Notes under the pieces: generated by a model | Seen by the model: only the letters and a program-made list of their open reading frames with translations | What the model was told of the DNA's origin: nothing | Databases searched by the model: none | Shown here: piece by piece, positions 25,001 to 32,026 of the stretch | Numbering within the stretch: the first letter of the stretch is position 1 | Layout of the letters: each line of letters starts with the position of its first letter | Origin: Taklimakanibacter deserti | Lineage (GTDB): Bacteria > Pseudomonadota > Alphaproteobacteria > Rhizobiales > Aestuariivirgaceae | NCBI GenBank assembly: GCA_003574785.1 | Contig: QORU01000008.1 | Coordinates: forward strand, 62,001-126,000 | Direction: 5' to 3' | Length of the DNA stretch: 64,000 nucleotides | Program-made: the position numbers and the translations under genes

Positions 25001-27283
25001 GACGCCGAGCGTATCGCCGCCCAGGGTCACCGTCGCCGCGGTGGTCGCCGGCGTGCCGTCGAGGGTGAAAGTCAGCGGCACGCTCAGCGTTCCGCTCTGC
25101 AGCGTCACCGTCAACGTCGCATCCTGGTCGGCGCCCTCGGTGATGGTGATCGCACCCGTCAGGTCCGGCCCATTCTCCGCAACGCTGTCGGCGCCGTCCG
25201 AGCCGCCGTCGGATTCCGCGATCTCGACACTGGGCACATCGTCGATGACGGTCACATTGACCACCCCGGTGACGGTGTCGTCGCCGTCCGAGCCCTGCAC
25301 CGTGACCGAGCCGAGATTGAGGCTGGTGGCGACGTCGTCGCCGAACAGGTTGTGGAACTCATCCGCCAGCACGACGGTGACCGTCACATTGCCGTTGCCG
25401 TTCGGCGCGATCGAGCTCGCCCCGCCGAGCGTCAGGGTGATCGCCGTCTGACCGTCGACCGTTCCGGTGATGACGGTGCCGGCCGGGTTCATCGACCAGG
25501 AGATCTCCACTCCTGCCGTGTTGGTATCGCTGTCGGTGGTCAGCCCGGCGAAGCCGGTGAAGGCAAAGTTCGTCAGCGTGTCCGAACCGGCGGTGAAGTT
25601 CAGCGTCGCGACCTGCGTCAGGGCCAACGGCGTCGGGTCGGAACCGTCGCTCAGATGAGCTTCGTCGAGGCTCACATTCTGCGCCGTCGCATTCTGCGGG
25701 TTGGCGCCGTCGGTGATGGTGATGGTGTGGTTGTCGGTGGCGACGTCGCCGTCGGTATCGGTCACCGTCGCCGTGAAGGTGAAGCTCGGTTGACCGGCGA
25801 CATCGAGCGCCGGGTTGAAGGTCCATGTCGCATCGCCATTGGCGTCGGTCGCTATCGTCAGGACGCCGAGCGTATCGCCGCCCAGGGTCACCGTCGCCGC
25901 GGTGGTCGCCGGCGTGCCGTCGAGGGTGAAAGTCAGCGGCACGCTCAGCGTTCCGCTCTGCAGCGTCACCGTCAACGTCGCATCCTGGTCGGCGCCCTCG
26001 GTGATGGTGATCGCACCCGTCAGGTCCGGCCCATTCTCCGCAACGCTGTCGGCGCCGTCCGAGCCGCCGTCGGATTCCGCGATCTCGACACTGGGCACAT
26101 CGTCATCAAGAGTGATCGTCAGCGTGCCATCCGCCTGTGACCCGTTCGCGTCGGTGATCGTGTAGGGGAGAACGACCGTCGCGTCGTTCTCGGCGTTCGG
26201 ACCTTGCTCATGCAGGATGTTGTCGCGCAGCGTCACCGTATAGGCGCCCGTCGCCGGGTCGGTGATCTCGACCGTGAACAGCACCGTGCCGGCACGCGCG
26301 GTACCAGGGGCCACCGTCGCCGTCAGGATGTTGCCGGCGACGCTGTAGAGCACCGTCTCCTGGCCGACCGTCCCGGTCGTGCCGTCGAGACCCGCAAAGG
26401 AGAAGCCGTTCGCGCCCGCGCCGTCGCCGCCGACGCTGCCGCCCAGCGTGCCCACGAACACGCGCTCGTCTCCGAGGCCCGCACCGCTGTCGCCGATATC
26501 GGCATCGAGGTCGGTGGCGGCATCGGCCGCTGCGTTGCCGTCCGGAAGGCCGTCATCGTCGACCGCGGCCGCAGCCGATCCACCCGTGGGCAGGTTGTCG
26601 ATCGGGGGAGGCTCCTCCGCCGCCTCATCCTCGCGGTGGAACGGCAAGAACTCCCGCTGCTCGGGGAACTGGCGGTCGAATTCGGTGAAGCCGAGGAGGT
26701 CGCGGATGGCGAAGGGATCGCCGATCGCGCCCGGCCCGAAGCCGAAATTGCCGCCCGAGGATTCGGTGTTGGCCGTCTCGCCGCTGTCATCGCCCGCCGC
26801 CGGGACCGTGACGCCTCCCGCCTCCAAGCTCGCGATCAGCGCTTCCGCCGGGATCTCGATATCGCCGATGACCAGCGTCTGGATATGCTTCAGCCCGTCC
26901 TTGATGACGATGAGCGAGCCGTCCACCTCGCGCAGGATGAGGTCGTCGCCGCTGACCAGGATGGCCTCGATCTGGGTATCGGTCGGCAGCACGATCTTCT
27001 TGCCCTTGCCGGCCTCGAGCTGGATCGTGATGCGGGTCGTGTCGTAGCTGTCCACCTTCTCGACGGTGAAATTGGACGCGGGCTTGCCGGTGCCCTGGAC
27101 CTCGACATTGCCCTTGGCCGGGGGTGTCGTCGCCGAATTCTGCTGGGAATTACCGTTTACGTTAGCAGCGGGAGCTTGTGATTCCGTTGCGGTTTCCGCC
27201 CCGGTATTTTCCGCCACATAGGTCGTTTCAGAACCCGAATCCGACTCGTAGCTCGAACGATCGAAATCGCCGCGGTCAACCAT
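22073..27283 (-). CDS. Large RTX/VCBS-type adhesin secreted by type I system (LapA/BapA-like)
   Basis: A 1736-residue, acidic, Thr/Asp/Gly-rich surface protein. ATG 27283 is preceded by GGGAG seven bases away; a TTG at 27310 is less likely. The N-terminal domain (about 55-165) resembles the periplasmic retention module of LapA-type adhesins and ends in VTVPAAGDDSG, with PAAG at 161-164 as a probable LapG cleavage site. The middle consists of tandem Ig-like/VCBS repeats, including two apparently identical 287-residue units. RTX nonapeptides near the end (GLDGNDTLNGDAGNDLLIGG, GGLGDDILNGG) bind Ca2+. The C-terminus (DTINNYVIGTDTIDLTDLF) is the type I secretion signal region. No N-terminal signal peptide is present, as expected. 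Role: cell-surface attachment and biofilm formation. Confidence 0.9.
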   Translation of the reverse strand: MVDRGDFDRSSYESDSGSETTYVAENTGAETATESQAPAANVNGNSQQNSATTPPAKGNVEVQGTGKPASNFTVEKVDSYDTTRITIQLEAGKGKKIVLPTDTQIEAILVSGDDLILREVDGSLIVIKDGLKHIQTLVIGDIEIPAEALIASLEAGGVTVPAAGDDSGETANTESSGGNFGFGPGAIGDPFAIRDLLGFTEFDRQFPEQREFLPFHREDEAAEEPPPIDNLPTGGSAAAAVDDDGLPDGNAAADAATDLDADIGDSGAGLGDERVFVGTLGGSVGGDGAGANGFSFAGLDGTTGTVGQETVLYSVAGNILTATVAPGTARAGTVLFTVEITDPATGAYTVTLRDNILHEQGPNAENDATVVLPYTITDANGSQADGTLTITLDDDVPSVEIAESDGGSDGADSVAENGPDLTGAITITEGADQDATLTVTLQSGTLSVPLTFTLDGTPATTAATVTLGGDTLGVLTIATDANGDATWTFNPALDVAGQPSFTFTATVTDTDGDVATDNHTITITDGANPQNATAQNVSLDEAHLSDGSDPTPLALTQVATLNFTAGSDTLTNFAFTGFAGLTTDSDTNTAGVEISWSMNPAGTVITGTVDGQTAITLTLGGASSIAPNGNGNVTVTVVLADEFHNLFGDDVATSLNLGSVTVQGSDGDDTVTGVVNVTVIDDVPSVEIAESDGGSDGADSVAENGPDLTGAITITEGADQDATLTVTLQSGTLSVPLTFTLDGTPATTAATVTLGGDTLGVLTIATDANGDATWTFNPALDVAGQPSFTFTATVTDTDGDVATDNHTITITDGANPQNATAQNVSLDEAHLSDGSDPTPLALTQVATLNFTAGSDTLTNFAFTGFAGLTTDSDTNTAGVEISWSMNPAGTVITGTVDGQTAITLTLGGASSIAPNGNGNVTVTVVLADEFHNLFGDDVATSLNLGSVTVQGSDGDDTVTGVVNVTVIDDVPQAVVNLGTGSVIHDETAGVDGDANDQSGAVPAMIAGLGILIGWAQSAAAVVTTTGTQYGADGAGTTVLSLGTTANADSNLDSLDGHDILLLKQGDIILGLVDTNDDDTVTLGDPVAFAIAIDANGKLSVAQYLAIKHPITSNPDDALSIAASAIQATVTVTDGDGDVSAQSVDIGNFITFQDSGPSIIAPENAALINAASSTGVFDLDVDVNIDNNVGTDQPGTIAFANITNGQQATGTINGNTVNLTSGGQNIQLFLNNHDGDAATPGRLEGWIGGFGTGTKVFQVTLQPDNSLASSTDTYQVDVFAQIGATQTTTVSNFSALGQNTQQFKALDVANTTQDLLFSGYQRAADGSSNATTGSSVSASTAGIGVANNQMDDGDALRIDFVNTATVDSGNNNFYDYTTHYNVNDFQFAIVKVTGSPPPDSQEVWVRIYSADDDNPAGTNTGTHAAQLADDGQLATITDIKVNGVSVNLASLTTDNNGGYLITGLDLNDTVQVTASGTGYNRIEMENARSITGDPDPSLDGDSFDIGAFAFVSTVTNVPSVEMRYDLALTDADGDTILSPLFIDLLSSGATTVDNSASGSGVNQTAGPTVQNIIGSNHVDQLTGNASANVLAGLDGNDTLNGDAGNDLLIGGLGDDILNGGNNDDILRGGAGANTLDGGSGSDKFYFDASAFDAADTINNYVIGTDTIDLTDLFTVDTAGGQSLSNYAQMTGNNLEIDVDGNSNGQTWTTVAVVTGNTSATVLYDNNSDTSDHTGTAS
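24372..25243 (-). repeat. Adhesin internal tandem repeat, copy 2
   Basis: Second (C-terminal side) copy of an 861-bp (287-codon) unit in the adhesin gene. Identity with the sequence 861 bases to the right holds from 24372 (24371 differs) to 25243 (25244 differs), with no mismatch in the parts I compared, including identical translations in other frames. Confidence 0.88.
25233..26104 (-). repeat. Adhesin internal tandem repeat, copy 1
   Basis: First copy of the 861-bp unit, encoding DDVPSVEIAESDGGSDGADS and onwards with Ig-like/VCBS features. The two copies abut and share an 11-base junction (25233-25243), as left by unequal recombination or replication slippage. Confidence 0.88.
26792..26803 (-). 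other. Dialanine PAAG motif, putative LapG cleavage site
   Basis: Codons CCG GCG GCG GGC (minus strand) encode Pro-Ala-Ala-Gly at residues 161-164 of the adhesin. LapG substrates are cut between the alanines of a [T/A/P]AAG-type site just after the retention domain, which is where this one lies. Confidence 0.6.
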
Positions 27284-27561
27284 CCGTAAACTCCCGTAAA
27301 TGCCGTCCAAGCTTGGCGCGAGCCGTTAAGACTTTCTTTACGCTATTATCTCGGAAAAATTACTCTGCGTACCGCAATCCGTGGTTGAGGCATTCACCCG
27401 GAATAAACAATTCGACATAGAATAGTATATGGTTGCATGAAAAACGGGTAAGGTTAGCTACGCTACGTCAAAATCTTGCCGGCGCCGCTCGCAGCAGCTA
27501 TATGCAATAATATGTAGTTTCCTTGAGACGGACGGCGCCCCTGGACAAACCCTATCTCGGC
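27284..27561. promoter_or_regulatory. Divergent regulatory region between adhesin and RHH-protein genes
   Basis: This 278-base region is AT-rich relative to the genes (TTCGACATAGAATAGTATATGG, TATATGCAATAATATGTAG). Next to the adhesin start lie two direct CCGTAAA repeats at 27284-27290 and 27294-27300 (TTTACGG on the minus strand) that flank the GGGAG ribosome site (27291-27295). A regulator bound there would block translation start or early transcription. No gene or RNA is evident. Confidence 0.45.
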
Positions 27562-28137
27562 ATGACGGAAACGTCGCTGAAGATCATTCAGCGCGACGGC
27601 GCCCGCTCGGCCGTCAAGCTCGAAGCGGTTTTCTGGTCGCAGCTCAAGGATTTCGCCCGGGAAGACAAGGTCAGCCTGTCGGAGCTCATCTACCGCATCT
27701 GGGACAAGGAGCCGGCCAGGAACCGCACCGCGCTTTTACGCTGCTATTGCCTCGACCGCTGGCGCAAGAATGCCAGCCTCCTGCAGATGCATCCGGCCCG
27801 CTTCGACATGCTGGCTCTCATCGCCGCCTGCCCGACCCCGGTCGTGATCATCACGCATGAGCGCAAGATCGCGGCCTTCAACCCGGCCTTCTCGACCGCG
27901 ATCCTCACCCCGCGCACCGGCGGCGCCGGCGACAAATCGCGCGCCCTTGCCATCACGCTGAGCGAGCCCATGCGCAAGCTCCAGCAGCGCCTGATCGATG
28001 ATGCGCGGCGCATCCCGGTGCTCCAGGTCGGCTTCCAGGCGGGCGGCCGCACCAGCTACCACAAGGCGCGCTGCGCGCTCGCCGACCGCTCCGCCGGGCT
28101 CACATCGCTCCTCATCCTGTTCCTCGAGACGGTGTGA
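27562..28137 (+). CDS. Ribbon-helix-helix protein with PAS-like C-terminus
   Basis: A 191-residue protein from ATG 27562 (a TTG at 27523 would add 13 residues; neither has a good ribosome site). Residues about 5-45 (KIIQRDGARSAVKLEAVFWSQL ... VSLSELIYRIWDKE) match the ribbon-helix-helix DNA-binding pattern of small rhizobial RHH proteins. The rest (DMLALIAACPTPVVIITHERKIAAFNPAFS) looks like the beginning of a PAS fold. It is divergent from the adhesin gene, so it is a candidate regulator of adhesin production. The PAS part is a tentative reading. Confidence 0.68.
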   Translation: MTETSLKIIQRDGARSAVKLEAVFWSQLKDFAREDKVSLSELIYRIWDKEPARNRTALLRCYCLDRWRKNASLLQMHPARFDMLALIAACPTPVVIITHERKIAAFNPAFSTAILTPRTGGAGDKSRALAITLSEPMRKLQQRLIDDARRIPVLQVGFQAGGRTSYHKARCALADRSAGLTSLLILFLETV

Positions 28138-28238
28138 GCCGATCTTTGGCGCTTTCCGCCGGATTTTGCTGAATTTCCCTGCGATTCGCCGGGCAAGATC
28201 GGATTGCTCCCCAATAGACACGCGAAAGGACGATCCTG

Positions 28239-29414
28239 GTGCCGACTGAACTGAAGATCCCGAAACGCGGCTTCACGCCTGCCGAATTCGAGCGCCGCAC
28301 GCAACGGGCGCAAGCGATCATGGACGCCCGAGGCTTCGATGCGCTCCTTCTCACCGCGCCGCCCAATGTCCGCTATTTCTCGGGCTTCGATTCGCAATTC
28401 TGGGAAAGCCCGACACGGCCCTGGTTCATCGTCGTGCCGCGCGAGGGCGCCCCCATCGCGGTGATTCCGGAGATCGGCGCGCCGGAAATGGCGCTGACCT
28501 GGATCAAGGACATCCGCACCTGGCCCGCACCCAGGCCTGAGGATGACGGCCTGTCGCTCCTCGCTTCGACGATCGGCGGGCTCAAGCGCAAGCACGGCCG
28601 CATCGGCGCCGAGCTCGGACGCGAGATGGCCTTACGCATGCCGGTCGTCGACTTCCTCAAGCTGCGCGATGGCCTTGGATCCACCATCGAGGACGGATCG
28701 CCCGCGATCTGGGAAATCCGCATGGTCAAGACTTTGGCCGAGATCGACCACATCCATTACATATGCCAGCTCGCCAGCGACGCCTACGAGGCGCTGCCGT
28801 CCCAGATCGCGATCGGCGAAAGCGAGCGCGAGGTGGTGCGCAAATTGCGCATCGACATCGCCCGGCGCGGCGCCGATGCGACGCCCTTCATGCCGGCCAT
28901 AGCGGGGCCGGGCGGCGTGGCGCAGATCGTCTGCGGCCCGCATGACCGCAAGATCGCGGAAGGCGACATCCTGTTCATCGATACGGGCTCGACCTTCGAC
29001 GGCTATTTCTGCGATTTCGACCGCAATTATGCCGTGGGCAAAGTATCCGACGATGCCCATCGCGTGCATGAGGCTCTGTGGCAGGCGACCGAGGCCGGCA
29101 TCGCCGCGGCGGTGCCGGGTGCCAAGACCGACGATGTCTGGCGCGCCATGGCGAAGATCATCGAAGAGGCGGGCGCCATCGGCAACAATGTCGGAAGGCT
29201 CGGCCATGGTCTGGGCATGCAGCTCACCGAGCCGCCCTCGCACCGCCTGGGCGACGGCACGGTCATTGTCGAGAACATGGTGCTCACCATCGAGCCCGGC
29301 ATGGAATATGCGCCGGGCAAGATGATCGTGCATGAGGAGAATATCGCGGTGACGAAGGACGGGGCGCGGCTCCTCACCAAGCGGGCGCCGCGGCAATTGC
29401 CGGTGATCCGTTGA
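28239..29414 (+). CDS. M24-family metallopeptidase (Xaa-Pro dipeptidase / DoeA-like)
   Basis: A 391-residue pita-bread-fold hydrolase with a creatinase-like N-terminal domain (1-165, NVRYFSGFDSQFWESPTRPW) and a catalytic domain. The five metal ligands are present: Asp in LFIDTGST, Asp in YFCDFDRN, His in RLGHGLGMQ, Glu in TIEPGMEY and Glu in VHEENIAV, so it should be a metallopeptidase and not a metal-free creatinase. GTG 28239 is the start, eight bases after GAAAGGA. The next gene, an M20-family hydrolase, overlaps its stop (TTGA), so the pair is probably co-translated. This pairing resembles ectoine- or N-substituted amino acid degradation modules, but the substrate is not certain. Confidence 0.85.
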   Translation: MPTELKIPKRGFTPAEFERRTQRAQAIMDARGFDALLLTAPPNVRYFSGFDSQFWESPTRPWFIVVPREGAPIAVIPEIGAPEMALTWIKDIRTWPAPRPEDDGLSLLASTIGGLKRKHGRIGAELGREMALRMPVVDFLKLRDGLGSTIEDGSPAIWEIRMVKTLAEIDHIHYICQLASDAYEALPSQIAIGESEREVVRKLRIDIARRGADATPFMPAIAGPGGVAQIVCGPHDRKIAEGDILFIDTGSTFDGYFCDFDRNYAVGKVSDDAHRVHEALWQATEAGIAAAVPGAKTDDVWRAMAKIIEEAGAIGNNVGRLGHGLGMQLTEPPSHRLGDGTVIVENMVLTIEPGMEYAPGKMIVHEENIAVTKDGARLLTKRAPRQLPVIR

Positions 29415-30745
29415 GCAATCTGTCGATCGACGGCGAGCGCCTCCTGGCACGTTTGCGCGCTTTGGGCGAACTCGGCCGCGGCGCCGACGGCAAGCTCACC
29501 AGGCTCGCGGCCTCCGCTGCCGACAAGCTCGGCCGCGACCAGTTCGTGCAGTGGGCGAAGGCCTTAGGTCTCGATGTCAGGGTCGACCGCATCGGCAATA
29601 TTTTCGCGCTTTGGACCGAGGCGACAGATCCCAAAGCTGCGCCGCTGATGCTCGGCTCCCATATCGACACGGTGATCGATGCCGGCATCTATGATGGATG
29701 CTATGGCGTGCTCGCCGGTCTCGAAGTCGTCGAGACCTTGCGGGAAGCGGGTTTCACGCCGTGCCGGCCCATCGTGATCGCGGCCTTCACCAATGAGGAG
29801 GGCGTACGCTATGCGCCCGACATGATGGGCTCGCTCGTCTATTCGGGCGGGCTCGCGGCCGATGCGGCTCTGGCCGTCAAGGGTGCGGATGGCAGCGTGC
29901 TCGGCGAGGAGCTTGCCCGCATTGGCTATGCCGGCGCTGAAGAACCAGGCTTCCTCAAGCCTGACGCCTATATCGAGCTCCATATCGAGCAGGGGCCGGT
30001 GCTCGAGCGCGAAGGTCTCGCTATTGGCGCGGTCGAGAATCTGCAGGGCATTTCCTGGCAGCGCATCACCATAGAAGGTGTCGCCAACCATGCCGGCACG
30101 ACACCCATGGCGCTGCGCCATGATGCGGGCCATGCCGCGGCACGCATCATCGCCTTCCTGCACGAGCGCGCCTCGGCCTCGCCATCGGGAACGGTGGCGA
30201 CCGTCGGCACCATCGCCTTCGAGCCCAATGCCATCAACGTCATTCCGGCGCGGGCGACCTTTACCGTCGATCTGCGCGATCCGAATGAGGAATGCCTCGC
30301 GGCGGAGGAACAAGCCTTGGCGGAATATCTGAAGCAGATCGCGCAAGAGCAGGGTGTCGCGATCTCGGCCGAGCGTCTGGCGCGTTTCGCGCCGGTCACC
30401 TTCGATGCGAAGCTCGTCGCCGAGATCGAATCCGCGGCCGATGCCCGGGGCTTGAGCGCGCGCGCCATGACCTCGGGCGCCGGGCACGATGCCCAGATGA
30501 TCGCGCGCATCGCCCCCGCCGCCATGATTTTCGTGCCGAGCATCGGCGGCATCAGCCACAATCCCAAGGAATTCACGCCCGAGACGGATCTGGTGGCGGG
30601 CGCCAATGTCCTTCTCGATGTGGTGAAGCGCCTGGCGTCGCCGCGGGCTTGTGGTCATTGCCGGCCGGCACCGCCGTCTTCGCCTTGCTGCGCCAGCGCT
30701 GCTTCTTGCGCCAGCGCAGCTTGCGAAACCCCGCCCGCAGCATAG
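29411..30745 (+). CDS. Zn-dependent N-carbamoyl amino acid hydrolase / allantoate amidohydrolase family
   Basis: A 444-residue M20-family amidase of the hydantoinase/carbamoylase group. Visible motifs are MLGSHIDTVIDAGIYDGCYGV (His/Asp ligands), FTNEEGVRYAPDMMGS (Glu pair), YIELHIEQGPVLE (His ligand), GVANHAGTTPM in the lid domain and SGAGHDAQM with SIGGISHNPKE near the end. TTG 29411 overlaps the upstream TGA. Family members hydrolyse N-carbamoyl-L-amino acids, allantoate or ureidoglycine-type compounds. The last 36 or so residues after DVVKRLAS are a Cys/Ala/Pro-rich tail with six cysteines that is foreign to the family, suggesting loss of the original stop. Confidence 0.85.
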   Translation: MSNLSIDGERLLARLRALGELGRGADGKLTRLAASAADKLGRDQFVQWAKALGLDVRVDRIGNIFALWTEATDPKAAPLMLGSHIDTVIDAGIYDGCYGVLAGLEVVETLREAGFTPCRPIVIAAFTNEEGVRYAPDMMGSLVYSGGLAADAALAVKGADGSVLGEELARIGYAGAEEPGFLKPDAYIELHIEQGPVLEREGLAIGAVENLQGISWQRITIEGVANHAGTTPMALRHDAGHAAARIIAFLHERASASPSGTVATVGTIAFEPNAINVIPARATFTVDLRDPNEECLAAEEQALAEYLKQIAQEQGVAISAERLARFAPVTFDAKLVAEIESAADARGLSARAMTSGAGHDAQMIARIAPAAMIFVPSIGGISHNPKEFTPETDLVAGANVLLDVVKRLASPRACGHCRPAPPSSPCCASAASCASAACETPPAA

Positions 30746-30754
30746 GCGAACCCT

Positions 30755-31927
30755 TCAGAAGGGCGGCAGCGCTGCGCTCATCTCCGCGCGCACGCCATTG
30801 GCCCAGCGTCTCAGTTGGTTGACGAAGAGGTCCGGCGCCTCGACCGCGGCGAAATGGCCGCCATGGTCCATGGGCGTCCAGCCCACGACATTGAACAGCT
30901 TCTCGGCGAAGGAGCGCGGCGGCCAGGTATGGTAATGCTGCGGGAAGAGCGCGAAACTCGTCGGCGTCTCCACCCGCCGGCCCTTTTGCATCATGCGCAC
31001 ACCGGCTTCCGCTGAGGCCGCGTCATACCACACGCTGCTCGCGAAGGTTTCCGTCATCAGATAGGTCATGATGTTGGTGACGAGGAAATGCTTTGGGTAA
31101 ACCTCTTCGAAGCTTCTGTGCCTGAGATCGGCCCAGTCGTGGAAGCGCTCGATGAACCATGAGGCCTGCGCCATCGGATCCTTTGCGACCGCCCAGGCGA
31201 GGCTCTGCGGCTTCGTCGCCTGCAGGTGGTTATAGGCATGGAGCGGATATTCGAGCCGGTCGCGCTCGGCCGCCCAATTTTTCTCCTCGGTGCTGTCGAG
31301 CCGGCCGGGCGCCGTCACCAGGAAGGTGGTGAAATGCAACGCCCGCAAACGTTGCGGATGGTCGATGGCGATGAAGGTATTGATGATCTCGCCCCAGTCG
31401 CCGCCTTGCGCGAAATATGAGTCATAGCCCAGCACGTCGGCCATGAGCTTGTTGAACAGGGCACCCGTCTGGCGCTGGTTGAACAGGCTCTTGGGCTTCT
31501 GCGAATAGCCGAAGCCCGGGATCGACGGGATGACGAGGTCGAAGGCATCGCTGGCTTTGCCGCCGAAGCGGCTCGGATGGCTGAGCTTCTCGATGACCTG
31601 CCAGAATTCGTAAGTCGAGATCGGCCAGCCATGGCTCAAGAGCAGCGGGCGCTTGCCTGAAGACTCGCCGACGATGTGATTGAAATGGAGCGTGAAGCCG
31701 TCGATCTCGGTCGAGAATTGCGGAAAGCGGTTGAGTTCGGCCTGGGCCGCCTCGGCATCATAGTCGTTGAGCCAGTAGTCGCGGAATTCCCGGAGATAGT
31801 CGGCATCGCAGCCGAATTTCCACCCCGTGCCGTCGAGATGGTCGGGGAATTCATAGTCGCGCACCTTCTTGAGAATTTTGTCGACCGCCGCCTCACGCCA
31901 GCGGACCTCGAATGGCTTGATCGTCAT
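30755..31927 (-). CDS. Epoxide hydrolase (alpha/beta fold, EHN domain)
   Basis: A 390-residue enzyme with the N-terminal epoxide hydrolase domain (PFEVRWREAAVDKILKKVRD ... WLNDYDAEAAQAELNRFPQF) and an alpha/beta-hydrolase core. The HGWP oxyanion motif is near residue 98, the nucleophilic Asp is in AQGGDWGEII near residue 176, and the catalytic His is in DHGGHFAAVEAPD near residue 359. This is the microsomal-epoxide-hydrolase-like bacterial group, which opens epoxides to diols. It is divergent from a LysR gene that may control it and converges on the hydrolase gene at 29411-30745. Confidence 0.88.
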   Translation of the reverse strand: MTIKPFEVRWREAAVDKILKKVRDYEFPDHLDGTGWKFGCDADYLREFRDYWLNDYDAEAAQAELNRFPQFSTEIDGFTLHFNHIVGESSGKRPLLLSHGWPISTYEFWQVIEKLSHPSRFGGKASDAFDLVIPSIPGFGYSQKPKSLFNQRQTGALFNKLMADVLGYDSYFAQGGDWGEIINTFIAIDHPQRLRALHFTTFLVTAPGRLDSTEEKNWAAERDRLEYPLHAYNHLQATKPQSLAWAVAKDPMAQASWFIERFHDWADLRHRSFEEVYPKHFLVTNIMTYLMTETFASSVWYDAASAEAGVRMMQKGRRVETPTSFALFPQHYHTWPPRSFAEKLFNVVGWTPMDHGGHFAAVEAPDLFVNQLRRWANGVRAEMSAALPPF

Positions 31928-32026
31928 GAATTATCCTCGCCTTGACTTGACAGGCGGGACTATTGCCGCGCAGGGTAGTGCGGGCAAACGATATTATATG
32001 CACTAGTCATGCGAAAATAATGTATT
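31928..32026. promoter_or_regulatory. Divergent epoxide hydrolase / LysR intergenic region
   Basis: This 99-base region is AT-rich around 31990-32026. It contains ATGCACTAGTCATGC (about 31998-32012) centred on ACTAGT, a partial dyad in the position expected for a LysR-type autoregulatory site. The assignment is tentative. Confidence 0.35.

Noticed and set aside
24491..26140. Long plus-strand open frame inside the adhesin gene with two repeated halves
   Set aside because: It is the antisense shadow of the 861-bp duplication; its composition is Arg/Gly/Asp-rich and without protein family features.
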